Source of the DNA: Legionella tucsonensis
GTDB taxonomy: Bacteria; Pseudomonadota; Gammaproteobacteria; Legionellales; Legionellaceae
DNA length: 64,000 nucleotides
NCBI RefSeq assembly: GCF_001468035.1
Contig: NZ_LNZA01000001.1
Coordinates: 124,001 to 188,000 of the forward strand
Direction of reading: 5' to 3'
This document shows, one piece after another, positions 27,531 to 37,115 of this stretch. The notes under the pieces were generated by a model that made no database searches, was not told the DNA's origin, and saw only the letters and a program-made list of their open reading frames with translations. Every line of letters begins with the position of its first letter. The first letter of the stretch is position 1. The translations under genes and the position numbers were made by a program.

Positions 27531-28807
27531 ATCAATCATTGCCTTCACAGCGGTGCTGTTTTTTATTCCTGACTGTCAGTGTTATTACCTCCCTTATCTT
27601 ATTAATTAATGTATCGTTCAAAATTGTTCTCATAGAAGGACTTATGTTTTCTGTGAACTGTTTCATCTGTCCACTCATTGCAGGTTTGTATTTATTAGCA
27701 TTAAGAAATTGCACAATAAAAGAACAAAGACATTTACTAAATATCTCTTTAATGACTTTATATGTATTTTGTATTGGAGTTTATATACTGATCAACTTGC
27801 CCGCAGCTGAATACATGCACAATAATCCTGTTTATCAAATTATTTTTGCAGACATCCCTAAAAAATTCTTTGCAACTACTATTGCTTTTGCATTGAGCTT
27901 CTACGTGCCTCATCTATTATTTCATCCTAAAACCAGTAAAGTTTTACCCTCACCCAAACAATGTATGCTGCTTGCATTATTAGGAGGCCTCAGTTTTTTT
28001 GGATTGGACTTTTTTCTCTTATTTTCAGGAGTTCATCTACACAGCTTCAAACACATCTTTATTGATTCATTCATGATTACTTCAATCATACTGCTAATTA
28101 TTGGTGTGTTCTATCTGACCTTTTTACTAAAATACCATAATTTATCTTTTATCGCAGACCTCGAGCGAAGCAGAGAAGCGCTGCCCTTATATCATTACTT
28201 TATTTGTGTTGCGATCGTCATCATGCTCCTTTGTTTAGCTTGCGAATACAGGATAGTAACAATTATCAATAAATATATGGTTCTATCAGCAAGCTCATTA
28301 TTTTTTCCCGTTACTTTAATGATTAGTACAGTGCTCGGCGAGCTGTGGGGTTATCAAGTTAATCTAAGATTATGCCTAATCCTTATTGCTACTCAATTCA
28401 CTTTTGATATTTTGCTTATAGGGATCGTTGCTTTGCCATCACCAACATTCTTTAATTTGAATCCTTTTTACAACTACATTATGTTAAAAAGATTACCTAC
28501 CGCCTCTCTGACATTATTTGTTGCCTTTATCAGTAATGCCTTGCTACTAAACCACTTGAAACATTCAAAGTGGAATTTACATCGTCCATTGCGCATCTTA
28601 ATTGCCAATTTTTGTTCTAATTCCTTATTGTGTTTAATTGACTACAGTTTACTCTTCGGCGGCATTTATCCTTATGATCAAATTATTAGTTTGGTAGCTA
28701 ATGTTTGGCATTACAAATTATTCATGACGTTGGTTTTTCTACCCTTCATCATATGGTTCTGTGCCTATATGGAAAAAAACAAAGCATCGACTTTGCAGTA
28801 TGATTGA
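27527..28807 (+). CDS. Polytopic membrane protein, likely two tandem VUT/YhhQ (DUF165)-like domains
   Basis: A 426-residue integral membrane protein with about 11-12 hydrophobic segments. The C-terminal half (about 222-415) resembles VUT/YhhQ queuosine-precursor transporters: FFPVTLMISTVLGELWGYQ, a helix, then FNLNPFYNYI and AFISNALLLNHLKH. The N-terminal half (about 30-200) shows the same order with FICPLIAGLYLL, HNNPVYQIIFADIPKK and AFALSFYVPHLL. YhhQ proteins are single 220-residue units, so this looks like an internal duplication, the first copy more diverged. Transport of queuine-like bases is a family inference. A 6-codon ORF ends on the start codon. Confidence 0.7.
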   Translation: MNQSLPSQRCCFLFLTVSVITSLILLINVSFKIVLIEGLMFSVNCFICPLIAGLYLLALRNCTIKEQRHLLNISLMTLYVFCIGVYILINLPAAEYMHNNPVYQIIFADIPKKFFATTIAFALSFYVPHLLFHPKTSKVLPSPKQCMLLALLGGLSFFGLDFFLLFSGVHLHSFKHIFIDSFMITSIILLIIGVFYLTFLLKYHNLSFIADLERSREALPLYHYFICVAIVIMLLCLACEYRIVTIINKYMVLSASSLFFPVTLMISTVLGELWGYQVNLRLCLILIATQFTFDILLIGIVALPSPTFFNLNPFYNYIMLKRLPTASLTLFVAFISNALLLNHLKHSKWNLHRPLRILIANFCSNSLLCLIDYSLLFGGIYPYDQIISLVANVWHYKLFMTLVFLPFIIWFCAYMEKNKASTLQYD

Positions 28808-28853
28808 AGCTCTAATTTCCATAATTGTTAAGGGCACTGTGACTTTGCGACTA

Positions 28854-30233
28854 TTATTCCTTTTTTACTGGTCTTTTCCAGCCATAGACTGTTTTCTGTC
28901 TTGATTCAGTAAGGGTCAATTCACCAGGAGGAACATCCTTCCGAATGGTACTGCCAGCCCCTATGGTTGCATAAGCACCTACAGTCACCGGCGCAACGAA
29001 TTGGGTGTCTGAACCGACAAAAACACCATCTTCAATGATGGTTTTGTATTTATTAACTCCGTCATAATTGCAGGTAATTGTGCCTGCTCCTACATTAACT
29101 TCTTTCCCTAAACTCACATCACCCAAATAACTTAAATGACTTGCTTTGGAACCCACATCAAATAGGGCTTTTTTGGTTTCAACAAAATTGCCTATCTTAC
29201 AATTTGCAGCTAATTCAGTGCCTGCTCTTAAGCGAGCAAAAGGACCAATAGTACAATCATTTGCTATCTTACAACCCTCCAAAACACTGTTGGCATAAAT
29301 CTCACATCCAGCCTCCAAACTTACATCAGTAAGTATGCAATTAGGTCCTATAGAGCAACCGTCTCCGAGAATCACTTTTCCTTTAAACACACAGTTCACA
29401 TCAATAAACACGTCTTTACCGCAGATTAAGTCGCCGCGTAAATCAAAACGATTTGCATCAGCTATAGTTACTCCCTGTTTCAATAATTGTTCAGCCTGTC
29501 GTACTTGCAGTATTCGCTCTAATTGCTGCAATTGCAATCGGTTATTTACACCTTGAATTTCTGCGCTATCTTTTACACTCAGTGTTCTAATTGGTGTATG
29601 ACTGCCAACAGCTAAAGCAATAATTTCAGTGAGATAGTATTCAGATTGAGCATTATCATGAGACAAATTGGGCAGCCATTTTTTTAAGTCATCAGAAATG
29701 GCACAACAAATTCCTGAATAAATTTCTTTTATATTCTTTTCTTGCTCATTTGCATCTTTTTCTTCTACAATGATGGAAACTTCACCTTGGTTGTTTCTAA
29801 CAATACGTCCAAGACCGCTGGGATCTTCAAGATGAGCAACCAAGAGTGACAAAATGGATTGATGAGCGTTTGCTGTATTGCTGCACGCAATTAATGCGCG
29901 TAGCGTATCTGCTTGAATAAGCGGTACATCAGCAGATAGAACAAGTACTTGTGTTTGTGGTGGAATAAAAGGTAAAGCCTGCATTACTGCATGACCTGTA
30001 CCTAATTGTTCTGCCTGCTGTACCCAATGCACAGGTAAGTCAGGGAGTGAGTTCTTAAGTTGTTCACCACCATGACCGTATATAACATGGATTGCATCAG
30101 GATTTAGTTGCTGTGCGGTTTCCACTACCCGAGTTAACATGGGCTTCCCTGCAATTGGGTGAAGTACTTTAGGAGTACTGGAATACATCCGTTTACCCTG
30201 ACCTGCAGCTAAAATAATAATTTGTAAATTCAT
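28854..30233 (-). CDS. glmU: Bifunctional UDP-GlcNAc pyrophosphorylase / GlcN-1-P acetyltransferase
   Basis: A 459-residue enzyme for the last two steps to UDP-GlcNAc. The N-terminal uridyltransferase has LAAGQGKRMYSSTPKVLH at residues 8-25. The C-terminal left-handed beta-helix has hexapeptide repeats, CNYDGVNKYKTIIEDGVFVGSD and the acetyltransferase region ending KTVYGWKRPVKK. I chose ATG 30233; a 47-residue upstream extension is hydrophobic and unlike the family. It is divergent from the 292-aa gene and not linked to glmS or atp genes in this window. Confidence 0.96.
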   Translation of the reverse strand: MNLQIIILAAGQGKRMYSSTPKVLHPIAGKPMLTRVVETAQQLNPDAIHVIYGHGGEQLKNSLPDLPVHWVQQAEQLGTGHAVMQALPFIPPQTQVLVLSADVPLIQADTLRALIACSNTANAHQSILSLLVAHLEDPSGLGRIVRNNQGEVSIIVEEKDANEQEKNIKEIYSGICCAISDDLKKWLPNLSHDNAQSEYYLTEIIALAVGSHTPIRTLSVKDSAEIQGVNNRLQLQQLERILQVRQAEQLLKQGVTIADANRFDLRGDLICGKDVFIDVNCVFKGKVILGDGCSIGPNCILTDVSLEAGCEIYANSVLEGCKIANDCTIGPFARLRAGTELAANCKIGNFVETKKALFDVGSKASHLSYLGDVSLGKEVNVGAGTITCNYDGVNKYKTIIEDGVFVGSDTQFVAPVTVGAYATIGAGSTIRKDVPPGELTLTESRQKTVYGWKRPVKKE

Positions 30234-30340
30234 GGAGTTATGAGTTCCTAAGTTAAAGGTTTTCAATAAAACAATCTGCCTCAATATTAAATAAATAAAA
30301 AGAGGTATGATAACTAAATTACAGTTCAAGGAGTAGAGCA

Positions 30341-31219
30341 ATGTCATCAATATTTGTGAGAACAGCCAAAGCACTTATAGATCGCGTTTTGAATAAATCA
30401 ATAGAAGATTCGATTGCTGATGATAATGGGATGTTTTACGGATATTTTCGCGATACGAAACACTCCGAACAACAAAGGAGCATAACGCGTACCCTGCAAA
30501 AATATATTGCAGATTTTTCAGAAGAAAAAAACGATAAAAAAAATTTAGAGTCAATAAAAGAGCTAATCAGTAAAACAGACACTGCCGTAGAGCTTTTACG
30601 AGCAAGAAAATCATGGAAAAGAGGCGGCTTGAATGACACTTTAAGCGAACTTAATTCCAGCCTGGACCGATTTTATCGTTCTCTTAGTGAGCGCTCATTT
30701 CATTTTCTCGATGTAGCTGATGACGATGACCCCTTTAACTTGCTTTGTGCTCATGCAGCTTATTACCTCGGTGAACACATACTTTGTCCTCCTGGAGAAG
30801 GCATGCTTGCTAAAATATACGAAACCGTTTCCAATACCATTAGTCATTCTACAGCAATAGAAATCAGAGCTAAAAAAGAAGAGTGTCTGATGAAACATAT
30901 TCTCAAATGTAAGGAAAAACTAGACGGTTTAGATAAGGAAAAACCTAACTACAAAGATTTACGTAAGACTTTTGTTATTGAAGCAATAGAAGCGATTCAA
31001 AGAGAAAACACCGGGATTTGTGAAGAATCAAAACCTATTGATTCGATACCAGTACAAGTAACCTTGATTGCAGTGGCTAAAGTTAAAGCACCTACCATAA
31101 AACCCAGTAGAGGACGATTAAAAGTTGCTATGGACAATGCGCTTGAGGAAATTAAAGAAAGATGTCCATCAGCAGAAAAGGAAAAGAGAGAAGAAGACAG
31201 CTCGTCATTAACTGTTTAA
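30341..31219 (+). CDS. Hypothetical 292-aa soluble protein, possible effector
   Basis: Not recognised. The protein is hydrophilic and mostly helical by composition, with heptad-like charged stretches (ARKSWKRGGLNDTLSELNSS; KKEECLMKHILKCKEKLDGL). Five or so cysteines are scattered. The C terminus is glutamate-rich and ends EKEKREEDSSSLTV, matching the E-block plus hydrophobic/serine pattern of many Dot/Icm substrates. No signal peptide or membrane span. A strong AAGGAGTAGAGCA ribosome site precedes ATG. It is divergent from glmU and monocistronic. Function unknown; the effector idea rests on composition only. Confidence 0.78.
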   Translation: MSSIFVRTAKALIDRVLNKSIEDSIADDNGMFYGYFRDTKHSEQQRSITRTLQKYIADFSEEKNDKKNLESIKELISKTDTAVELLRARKSWKRGGLNDTLSELNSSLDRFYRSLSERSFHFLDVADDDDPFNLLCAHAAYYLGEHILCPPGEGMLAKIYETVSNTISHSTAIEIRAKKEECLMKHILKCKEKLDGLDKEKPNYKDLRKTFVIEAIEAIQRENTGICEESKPIDSIPVQVTLIAVAKVKAPTIKPSRGRLKVAMDNALEEIKERCPSAEKEKREEDSSSLTV

Positions 31220-31288
31220 ATCTTTATAACTCTTCCGTAGCAGCCTCAGTATAGCGCGCAATGAAATCCAGAATGAACCCGATTAAAA

Positions 31289-31330
31289 TGTTTCAATACG
31301 GGTTCCGCTGCGCGACGCTTAGGCGCCAAT
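31289..31330. repeat. Partial GTAGCCTGGGT-family repeat
   Basis: ACGGGTTCCGCTGCGCGACGCTTAGGCGCC matches the right arm pattern (CCGGGTTCCACTGCGCTGCACCCAGGC) with changes. It sits between the converging 292-aa gene and ansA, a common location for this family here. Confidence 0.55.
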
Positions 31331-31338
31331 ACCTCCAA

Positions 31339-32349
31339 TTATATGGTCAATTCCCCACAAAGATCCGTTTCCATCAATCTTTTTACTTCTGAAATGTCCA
31401 ATCGTTTACTCAACAAATACAGTAACTTGCAATGTGCTGCTTCGGGAGTCATATCATGGCCACTAATAAGTCCTGCTTTTTTTAAGGAATGACCCGTAGC
31501 GTATTGACTCATTTCCACCCCGCCCTGTTGGCATTGAGTACAGTTAATTATGATCACGCCACGCGCACACGCATCTTTAAGCAGTTTTAAAAAACGAGGA
31601 TCATTATTTTGCGCATTTCCTGCACCATATGTTTCTAAGATCAGACCGCATAAGGGTTGGTTTAAAATATAAGCTAAAACATCGGTGGCAAACCCTGGGA
31701 ATAATCTGAAATTGGCAATAAATTGGGGTTCGATCGTTTGTAAGTGAAATGACTTCTGCGACCGTTTGAGCAAAAGATTTTTCTGCACCTTAATCTCTAT
31801 TCCTATCGCTGCTAAATGCGGATAATTCGGCGAATCAAAAGCCTTAAATCCTTGCGAACTGATCTTTTGGGTTCGGTTGCCGCGTAATAAATGTTGATTA
31901 AAGTAAATGCATACTTCATGTATGGGCTGATTGGCACAAAGCCATAATGAAGTAACCACATTATCTATTGCATCATTACGTACTTCCGATAAAGGGATTT
32001 GTGAGCCTGTAATAATTACTGGTTTACTTAAATTCTCCAGCATAAAAGACAATGCCGATGCCGTATATGCCATGGTATCAGTCCCGTGAAAAACGACAAA
32101 GCCATCAAAATACGCATAATCATCCGCTATATCCCTGGCTATTCGGTTCCAGTCATATACAGTCATATTGGATGAATCAAGCAAAGGACTGTATTCTTTT
32201 ACCGAATATTCAGGTATGTCTTTGTGTTTGAGCAAGGGTATTTTTTGTAACGCATCCTCCACATAACCTGCAGCAGGCTCATAACCATTTTCTGTTTTAA
32301 TACAACTGATAGTACCGCCAGTATTAATAATTAAAATTCTCTTTTTCAT
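31339..32349 (-). CDS. ansA: Type I (cytoplasmic) L-asparaginase
   Basis: A 336-residue asparaginase that hydrolyses asparagine to aspartate and ammonia. Seen: the first catalytic Thr motif NTGGTISC near residue 13, the second motif FHGTDTMAYTASAL near 87-98 with the Thr-Asp pair, and AVYGAGNA-like region LETYGAGNAQNN near 240. No signal peptide and the TAGGTIS/HGTDTM pattern indicate the cytosolic type I form. The ribosome site is weak. Its 3' end faces the 292-aa gene across a repeat. Confidence 0.92.
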   Translation of the reverse strand: MKKRILIINTGGTISCIKTENGYEPAAGYVEDALQKIPLLKHKDIPEYSVKEYSPLLDSSNMTVYDWNRIARDIADDYAYFDGFVVFHGTDTMAYTASALSFMLENLSKPVIITGSQIPLSEVRNDAIDNVVTSLWLCANQPIHEVCIYFNQHLLRGNRTQKISSQGFKAFDSPNYPHLAAIGIEIKVQKNLLLKRSQKSFHLQTIEPQFIANFRLFPGFATDVLAYILNQPLCGLILETYGAGNAQNNDPRFLKLLKDACARGVIIINCTQCQQGGVEMSQYATGHSLKKAGLISGHDMTPEAAHCKLLYLLSKRLDISEVKRLMETDLCGELTI

Positions 32350-32588
32350 ATAATTGTAAATTGAAGTATTTGTTCCAATTATATAACTAAATGATCTGAA
32401 ATAGCGTATTTCTTTTTATTGAATAAAAAAGATGTGCTGATGCTGCAAGCAGGGTCGTGAAAAGGAAGATAAGTCAGTTTTTATTGTGTAGTTATCTTTT
32501 TTCAATAATAATTACGGATTTAATTGCCAAGGTCTCGCTGTTTATGGAAAAATCAAGCTATTAGCAGTTTAATCTAAACAGTGACATC

Positions 32589-33104
32589 ATGGTGATTGAT
32601 CGTGCCGGTTATCGGTTGAATGTAGGTATTGTCCTAGTCAACGCACAGAACAGAGTTTTTTGGGGTAGAAGAACTGGTCATGATGCTTGGCAATTTCCGC
32701 AAGGCGGCTTGGCTGCTGGTGAAACATCATTAGACGCAATGTTTCGGGAATTGCATGAGGAAGTAGGATTGAATAAGGAAGATGTAGAGGTTATTGGTTC
32801 TACCAAGCGCTGGCTTAAATACAGACTCCCGAAACAATATCTGCGTCATGGCAGCGAGCCTTTAGTAATAGGACAAAAACAAAAATGGTATTTATTAAAG
32901 CTCATTGCCAGTGAGCAAAAAGTTAAACTGGATCTGAGTGATTCTCCAGAATTTGACAGCTGGCGTTGGGTTGATTTTCATGAACCAGAAGGACAGGTTA
33001 TCTTTTTTAAACGTCAAGTTTATATGCAAGCGTTAAAAGAGCTGGAACCTTTATTGAAAAAAAATCGTCGTACACCCTACGGCGTTAAACGAAAAAAGAG
33101 GTAG
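32589..33104 (+). CDS. rppH: RNA pyrophosphohydrolase (Nudix)
   Basis: A 171-residue Nudix enzyme that removes pyrophosphate from 5' triphosphate mRNA ends and triggers decay. The Nudix box GGLAAGETSLDAMFRELHEE is complete, followed by VGL; the flanking WGRRTGHDAWQFPQGG and KQKWYLLKL match RppH. The C-terminal NRRTPYGVKRKKR is basic. ATG 32589 is favoured, with GTG 32592 as alternative. ptsP begins 11 bp after its stop; rppH-ptsP adjacency is common in gammaproteobacteria. Confidence 0.96.
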   Translation: MVIDRAGYRLNVGIVLVNAQNRVFWGRRTGHDAWQFPQGGLAAGETSLDAMFRELHEEVGLNKEDVEVIGSTKRWLKYRLPKQYLRHGSEPLVIGQKQKWYLLKLIASEQKVKLDLSDSPEFDSWRWVDFHEPEGQVIFFKRQVYMQALKELEPLLKKNRRTPYGVKRKKR

Positions 33105-33115
33105 TATAAGCGTAG

Positions 33116-35413
33116 ATGCTCAAAGTACTTAAACGGATAGTTCAAGAAGTCACTGCAGCCAAGCAGCTCTCCGATGCACTTGGCATTCTGGTGCAACAAA
33201 TTAATAAAGCCATTAATGCAGAGGCCGCTTCCGTTTACCTCATCGATACCAAACATGCTGAATACGTTCTTATTGCAACCGAAGGTTTAAACAAGCAAGC
33301 ACGATTTCGAGTTCGTATTTCATTTGATAGTGGTCTTGTGGGGCTTGTCGGCCGACGCGAAGAGCCTATTAATCTCGAAGATGCTCCCGCCCATCCCGAT
33401 TTTTATCATAATCCCTTATTGGGAGAAGAGCATTTCAAAGCATTTTTAGGCGTACCTATTATTCAGCATAGAAAGATCTATGGCGTTCTCATTGTTCAGC
33501 AAACAGAACAACGTTGCTTTGATGATACTGAAGAATCTTTTTTAATTACCTTAGCTGCCCAACTTGGTGGAATTATTGCTCACGCGGAAGCTACAGGAGA
33601 GCTAGCTGAGTTAACGCAACCCAAGCCTATGGGCGTTAACAAAAAAGTTGAAGCAGGTACAACCGCCCTGGCAGGAATCGGCTCTGTTCCAGGCATTGGA
33701 ATAGGAACCGCTGTAGTTGTATATCCTCAAGCAGATATTGATGCGGTTCCGCAAAATCCTGTAGAGACTTTGGATGAGGAAATTAATGCATTTTATGAAG
33801 CTCTAGAGTCCACTAGAGATGATATGCACCGTCTAAGCAAACGCATGAAATCCGTTGTTGCAGAGGAAGAACATGCTCTGTTTGATGTGTACTTACGCAT
33901 TCTTGATAAAGACAGTTTAGGTATTGAAGTAGAGCAGATAATTCGTAAAGAAAAAATTGGAGCGCAAGCTGCTTTAGCAACAGTCATTAAAAAACACATC
34001 GCACAATTTGAAAGCATGGAAGACTCATATCTCCGTGAACGAGCCAGCGATTTTCGTGATTTGGGACGTCGTGTTTTAGCAGCATTACAATGGTCACAAC
34101 AAGAAGAAATTGTTTATCCCAAAAGGACAGTTTTAGTTGGGGAAGAAGTAACCGCTGCAGCATTAGCAGAAGTTCCTGAAGGTTTTCTGGCTGGTGTTAT
34201 ATCAGCTAAAGGTTCCAATAATTCACATGTCGCAATTTTAGCACGTGCCTTGGGTGTACCTACAGTCATGGGCGTTCGTGGTTTAAAATTAGATTTGATT
34301 TCCCGCCGAGCCATTATTGTTGATGGATATTATGGGCAAGTTTATATTTCCCCATCAAAATCAGTACTCGCAGAATTCAAGCTTCTGGAGCAAGAAGAGC
34401 AGGCATTGAACCAGAGTCTGGTTAGTTTACGGGATAAACCTGCAGAAACTGTTGACAACTATAGGGTTTCTTTACAAGTGAACACCGGTTTAGCTATGGA
34501 CGCAGGTTTATCCATGAGTGTCGGTGCAGAAGGTGTTGGCTTATATCGCTCAGAAGTCCCTTTTATGAGTCGTGATCATTTCCCTTCGGAAGATGAACAA
34601 ACTATTATTTATCGACAAACATTGAAAGCCTTTGCTCCACATCCTGTGACGATGCGAACTCTTGATATTGGTGGTGATAAAGTACTTCCCTATTTTCCTG
34701 TTGCAGAAGATAACCCCTATTTGGGATGGCGAGGAATTCGCGTCACGTTGGATCATCCCGATGTTTTCCTGATGCAAATCCGTGCGATGATGCGTGCAAA
34801 CGAAGAGTTGAATAATTTGCGAATTATGTTACCTATGGTCACCAATTTAAGTGAAGTTGAGGAAGCTTCCTATCTTATTGATCAAGCGTTCACTGAATTA
34901 CTCGAAGAGGGTTGTGCCATTGAAAAACCAAAGTTAGGGGTTATGATCGAAGTCCCCGCGGCTGCTTATTTAGCACGTGAAATCGCCAAACGTGTTGATT
35001 TTATCTCTGTAGGCAGCAATGACTTGACCCAATATTTTCTGGCTGTAGATAGAAACAACGCACGCGTTGCGGGCCTTTATGACTCCATGCATCCTGCCAT
35101 GTTGCGTGTTTTGCTAAAAGTAGTTGAAGGAGGTCATGCAGCAGGAGTAGAAGTGAGTATTTGCGGGGAAATGGCCAGTGATCCTTTAGCTGTTATTTTG
35201 TTAATCGCTATGGGCTTTGATACCTTAAGTATGAACTCTTCAAGCTTACCGCGAGTGAAATGGGTTATCCGTAATTTCGCTATTGCGACTGCCCGCAAAA
35301 TTCTTGCCGAAGTCTTGGAATTTGAACACCCTGCCCAAATACGTTTTCATTTACAAAAAGCCTTGGAGGAAGAGGGGTTGGGCAGTCTCATCAGGGCTGG
35401 AAAGTCTTTATGA
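33116..35413 (+). CDS. ptsP: PTS-Ntr enzyme I, GAF-containing
   Basis: A 765-residue EI-Ntr that takes phosphate from PEP to the NPr-EIIA-Ntr chain linking nitrogen and carbon status to regulation. The N-terminal GAF domain spans about 1-150 (AEAASVYLIDTKHAEYVL). The PEP-utilising domain has the phospho-His in SNNSHVAILARALGVP near residue 372, and the C-terminal TIM barrel has RTLDIGGDKVLPYFP and SVGSNDLTQYF with the catalytic Cys in SICGEMASDP. It is cotranscribed with rppH. Other Ntr-PTS genes are not in the window. Confidence 0.97.
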   Translation: MLKVLKRIVQEVTAAKQLSDALGILVQQINKAINAEAASVYLIDTKHAEYVLIATEGLNKQARFRVRISFDSGLVGLVGRREEPINLEDAPAHPDFYHNPLLGEEHFKAFLGVPIIQHRKIYGVLIVQQTEQRCFDDTEESFLITLAAQLGGIIAHAEATGELAELTQPKPMGVNKKVEAGTTALAGIGSVPGIGIGTAVVVYPQADIDAVPQNPVETLDEEINAFYEALESTRDDMHRLSKRMKSVVAEEEHALFDVYLRILDKDSLGIEVEQIIRKEKIGAQAALATVIKKHIAQFESMEDSYLRERASDFRDLGRRVLAALQWSQQEEIVYPKRTVLVGEEVTAAALAEVPEGFLAGVISAKGSNNSHVAILARALGVPTVMGVRGLKLDLISRRAIIVDGYYGQVYISPSKSVLAEFKLLEQEEQALNQSLVSLRDKPAETVDNYRVSLQVNTGLAMDAGLSMSVGAEGVGLYRSEVPFMSRDHFPSEDEQTIIYRQTLKAFAPHPVTMRTLDIGGDKVLPYFPVAEDNPYLGWRGIRVTLDHPDVFLMQIRAMMRANEELNNLRIMLPMVTNLSEVEEASYLIDQAFTELLEEGCAIEKPKLGVMIEVPAAAYLAREIAKRVDFISVGSNDLTQYFLAVDRNNARVAGLYDSMHPAMLRVLLKVVEGGHAAGVEVSICGEMASDPLAVILLIAMGFDTLSMNSSSLPRVKWVIRNFAIATARKILAEVLEFEHPAQIRFHLQKALEEEGLGSLIRAGKSL

Positions 35414-35438
35414 ATAGAGATCTGATTCGACGATGCAG

Positions 35439-35459
35439 ACGTAGTCTGGGTGCAGCGCA
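35439..35459. repeat. Remnant of GTAGCCTGGGTGCAGC repeat
   Basis: GTAGTCTGGGTGCAGCGCAC between ptsP and lgt matches the left arm of the main repeat family in 18 of 20 positions by eye; the other arm is missing. Confidence 0.6.
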
Positions 35460-35487
35460 CATAGATAAAAAAGGAACTTAAAAAGAT

Positions 35488-36258
35488 ATGCTCACCTTTC
35501 CTTATATAAATCCTGTTGCTTTTTCAATAGGCCCGTTACAAGTTCATTGGTATGGGTTAATGTATCTGATTGGTTTTGTGAGTGGTTGGTTACTTGGTCA
35601 TTGGCGCGCAAAGCACTATCAATTGGACTGGACCTCAGAACAAATCAGCGATTTGATCTTTTATGCAGCCCTGGGAGTCATTATTGGCGGGCGTTTCGGC
35701 TATATGCTTTTTTATAATTTCCCTGAATTAATTCATGATCCCTTGTCATTATTTAAAATCTGGCAAGGCGGCATGTCTTTTCATGGCGGCTTACTTGGTG
35801 TCGCTCTTGCATTATGGTTCTTTTCTCTCAAAAGTAAAAAATCATTTTTGGAAATAGGAGATTTTATTGCACCATTGGTTCCCATAGGCTTAGGTGCTGG
35901 ACGTATTGGTAACTTTATCAACGGCGAGCTTTGGGGGCGGGTTACAGACATGCCTTGGGGTATGGTCTATAGACACGTTGACAATCAACCGCGTCATCCT
36001 TCAGAGCTGTATGAATTTGGCTTGGAAGGAGTTGGGTTGTTTCTTCTTGTTTGGATTTATGCACGCAAACCACGTCCAGTTGGTCGGGTATCCGCCGTTT
36101 TTTTAATGGGGTATGCAGTGTGTCGTATCATTGCTGAATTTTTCCGACAACCTGATCCGCAATTGGGCTATATTGCTTTCGGATGGTTGACTATGGGACA
36201 AATTTTATCTATTCCCATGTTATTGCTGGGATTTTGGTTATGGTGGGCGAAACGATGA
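35488..36258 (+). CDS. lgt: Prolipoprotein diacylglyceryl transferase
   Basis: A 256-residue inner-membrane enzyme with seven hydrophobic spans that adds diacylglycerol to the lipobox Cys of prolipoproteins. Seen: [19 protein letters not shown] at the N terminus, the HGG-containing loop [10 protein letters not shown], the family signature [15 protein letters not shown] near residue 135, and RHPSELYE. thyA overlaps its stop (ATGA), the lgt-thyA order being conserved in gammaproteobacteria. A remnant of the GTAGTCTGGGTGCAGCGCA repeat lies just upstream at 35439-35459. Confidence 0.97.
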   Translation: MLTFPYINPVAFSIGPLQVHWYGLMYLIGFVSGWLLGHWRAKHYQLDWTSEQISDLIFYAALGVIIGGRFGYMLFYNFPELIHDPLSLFKIWQGGMSFHGGLLGVALALWFFSLKSKKSFLEIGDFIAPLVPIGLGAGRIGNFINGELWGRVTDMPWGMVYRHVDNQPRHPSELYEFGLEGVGLFLLVWIYARKPRPVGRVSAVFLMGYAVCRIIAEFFRQPDPQLGYIAFGWLTMGQILSIPMLLLGFWLWWAKR

Positions 36259-37049
36259 AAACTTATTTAAACTTGTTAGAACATATTTTACAACACGGCA
36301 CCCAAAAAACAGACCGAACAGGGACTGGAACCATATCGGTTTTTGGTTATCAAATGCGCTTTGATTTACGCCAAGGATTTCCTTTAGTTACTACCAAAAA
36401 ATTACATATGCGCAGTATCGTTCATGAATTACTCTGGTTTTTGCAAGGGGACACCAATATCGCCTATTTAAATGAAAACGGAGTTACTATATGGGATGAA
36501 TGGGCTGACAGTAATGGTGATTTGGGACCAATTTATGGCAAACAATGGCGAAATTGGCCAACAGCTGATGGTCGCATCATTGATCAAATCAGTGACGTCA
36601 TACAACAAATTAAAACCAATCCCGACTCTCGCCGCTTACTGGTCAGTGCCTGGAATGTTGGAGAACTGGATCAAATGGCTTTAATGCCTTGTCATGCCTT
36701 ATTCCAGTTTTATGTAGCCAATAAAACTCTTTCTTGCCAATTGTATCAACGCTCTGCTGATGTATTTTTGGGCGTACCCTTTAATATTTCCTCTTATGCG
36801 CTGCTTACCCACATGGTTGCTCAGCAATGCAATCTCAATGTAGGTGATTTTATCTGGACTGGCGGAGATTGTCATCTGTATTTAAACCATTTGGATCAAG
36901 CACGCACTCAATTATCCAGAGAACCCTTACCCTTAGCCACTTTAAATATCAAACGCAAACCACAATCGTTATTTGAATATGTTTATGATGATTTTGAATT
37001 CATAAATTATCAATCTCATCCTGCCATTAAAGCGCCAATTGCAGTTTAA
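36255..37049 (+). CDS. thyA: Thymidylate synthase
   Basis: A 264-residue enzyme, the E. coli length, that converts dUMP and methylene-THF to dTMP and dihydrofolate. The catalytic Cys146 is in [40 protein letters not shown] and [15 protein letters not shown] are typical. ATG 36255 overlaps the lgt stop by 4 bp and is preferred to a start inside lgt. It oxidises the folate pool; a pteridine-reductase-like SDR lies 4.6 kb away. Confidence 0.98.
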   Translation: MKTYLNLLEHILQHGTQKTDRTGTGTISVFGYQMRFDLRQGFPLVTTKKLHMRSIVHELLWFLQGDTNIAYLNENGVTIWDEWADSNGDLGPIYGKQWRNWPTADGRIIDQISDVIQQIKTNPDSRRLLVSAWNVGELDQMALMPCHALFQFYVANKTLSCQLYQRSADVFLGVPFNISSYALLTHMVAQQCNLNVGDFIWTGGDCHLYLNHLDQARTQLSREPLPLATLNIKRKPQSLFEYVYDDFEFINYQSHPAIKAPIAV

Positions 37050-37060
37050 AAATTCCATTT

Positions 37061-37109
37061 GTAGCTTGGGGTGCAACACAGCGAAACCCGGGTTCCACTG
37101 CGGCGCTGC
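37061..37109. repeat. GTAGCCTGGGT-family palindrome
   Basis: GTAGCTTGGGGTGCAACACA...CCCGGGTTCCACTG...GCGGGTTACAA is an intact-looking but mutated inverted repeat between the converging thyA and thioesterase genes. It may serve as a terminator for both. Confidence 0.7.
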
Positions 37110-37115
37110 TGCGGG

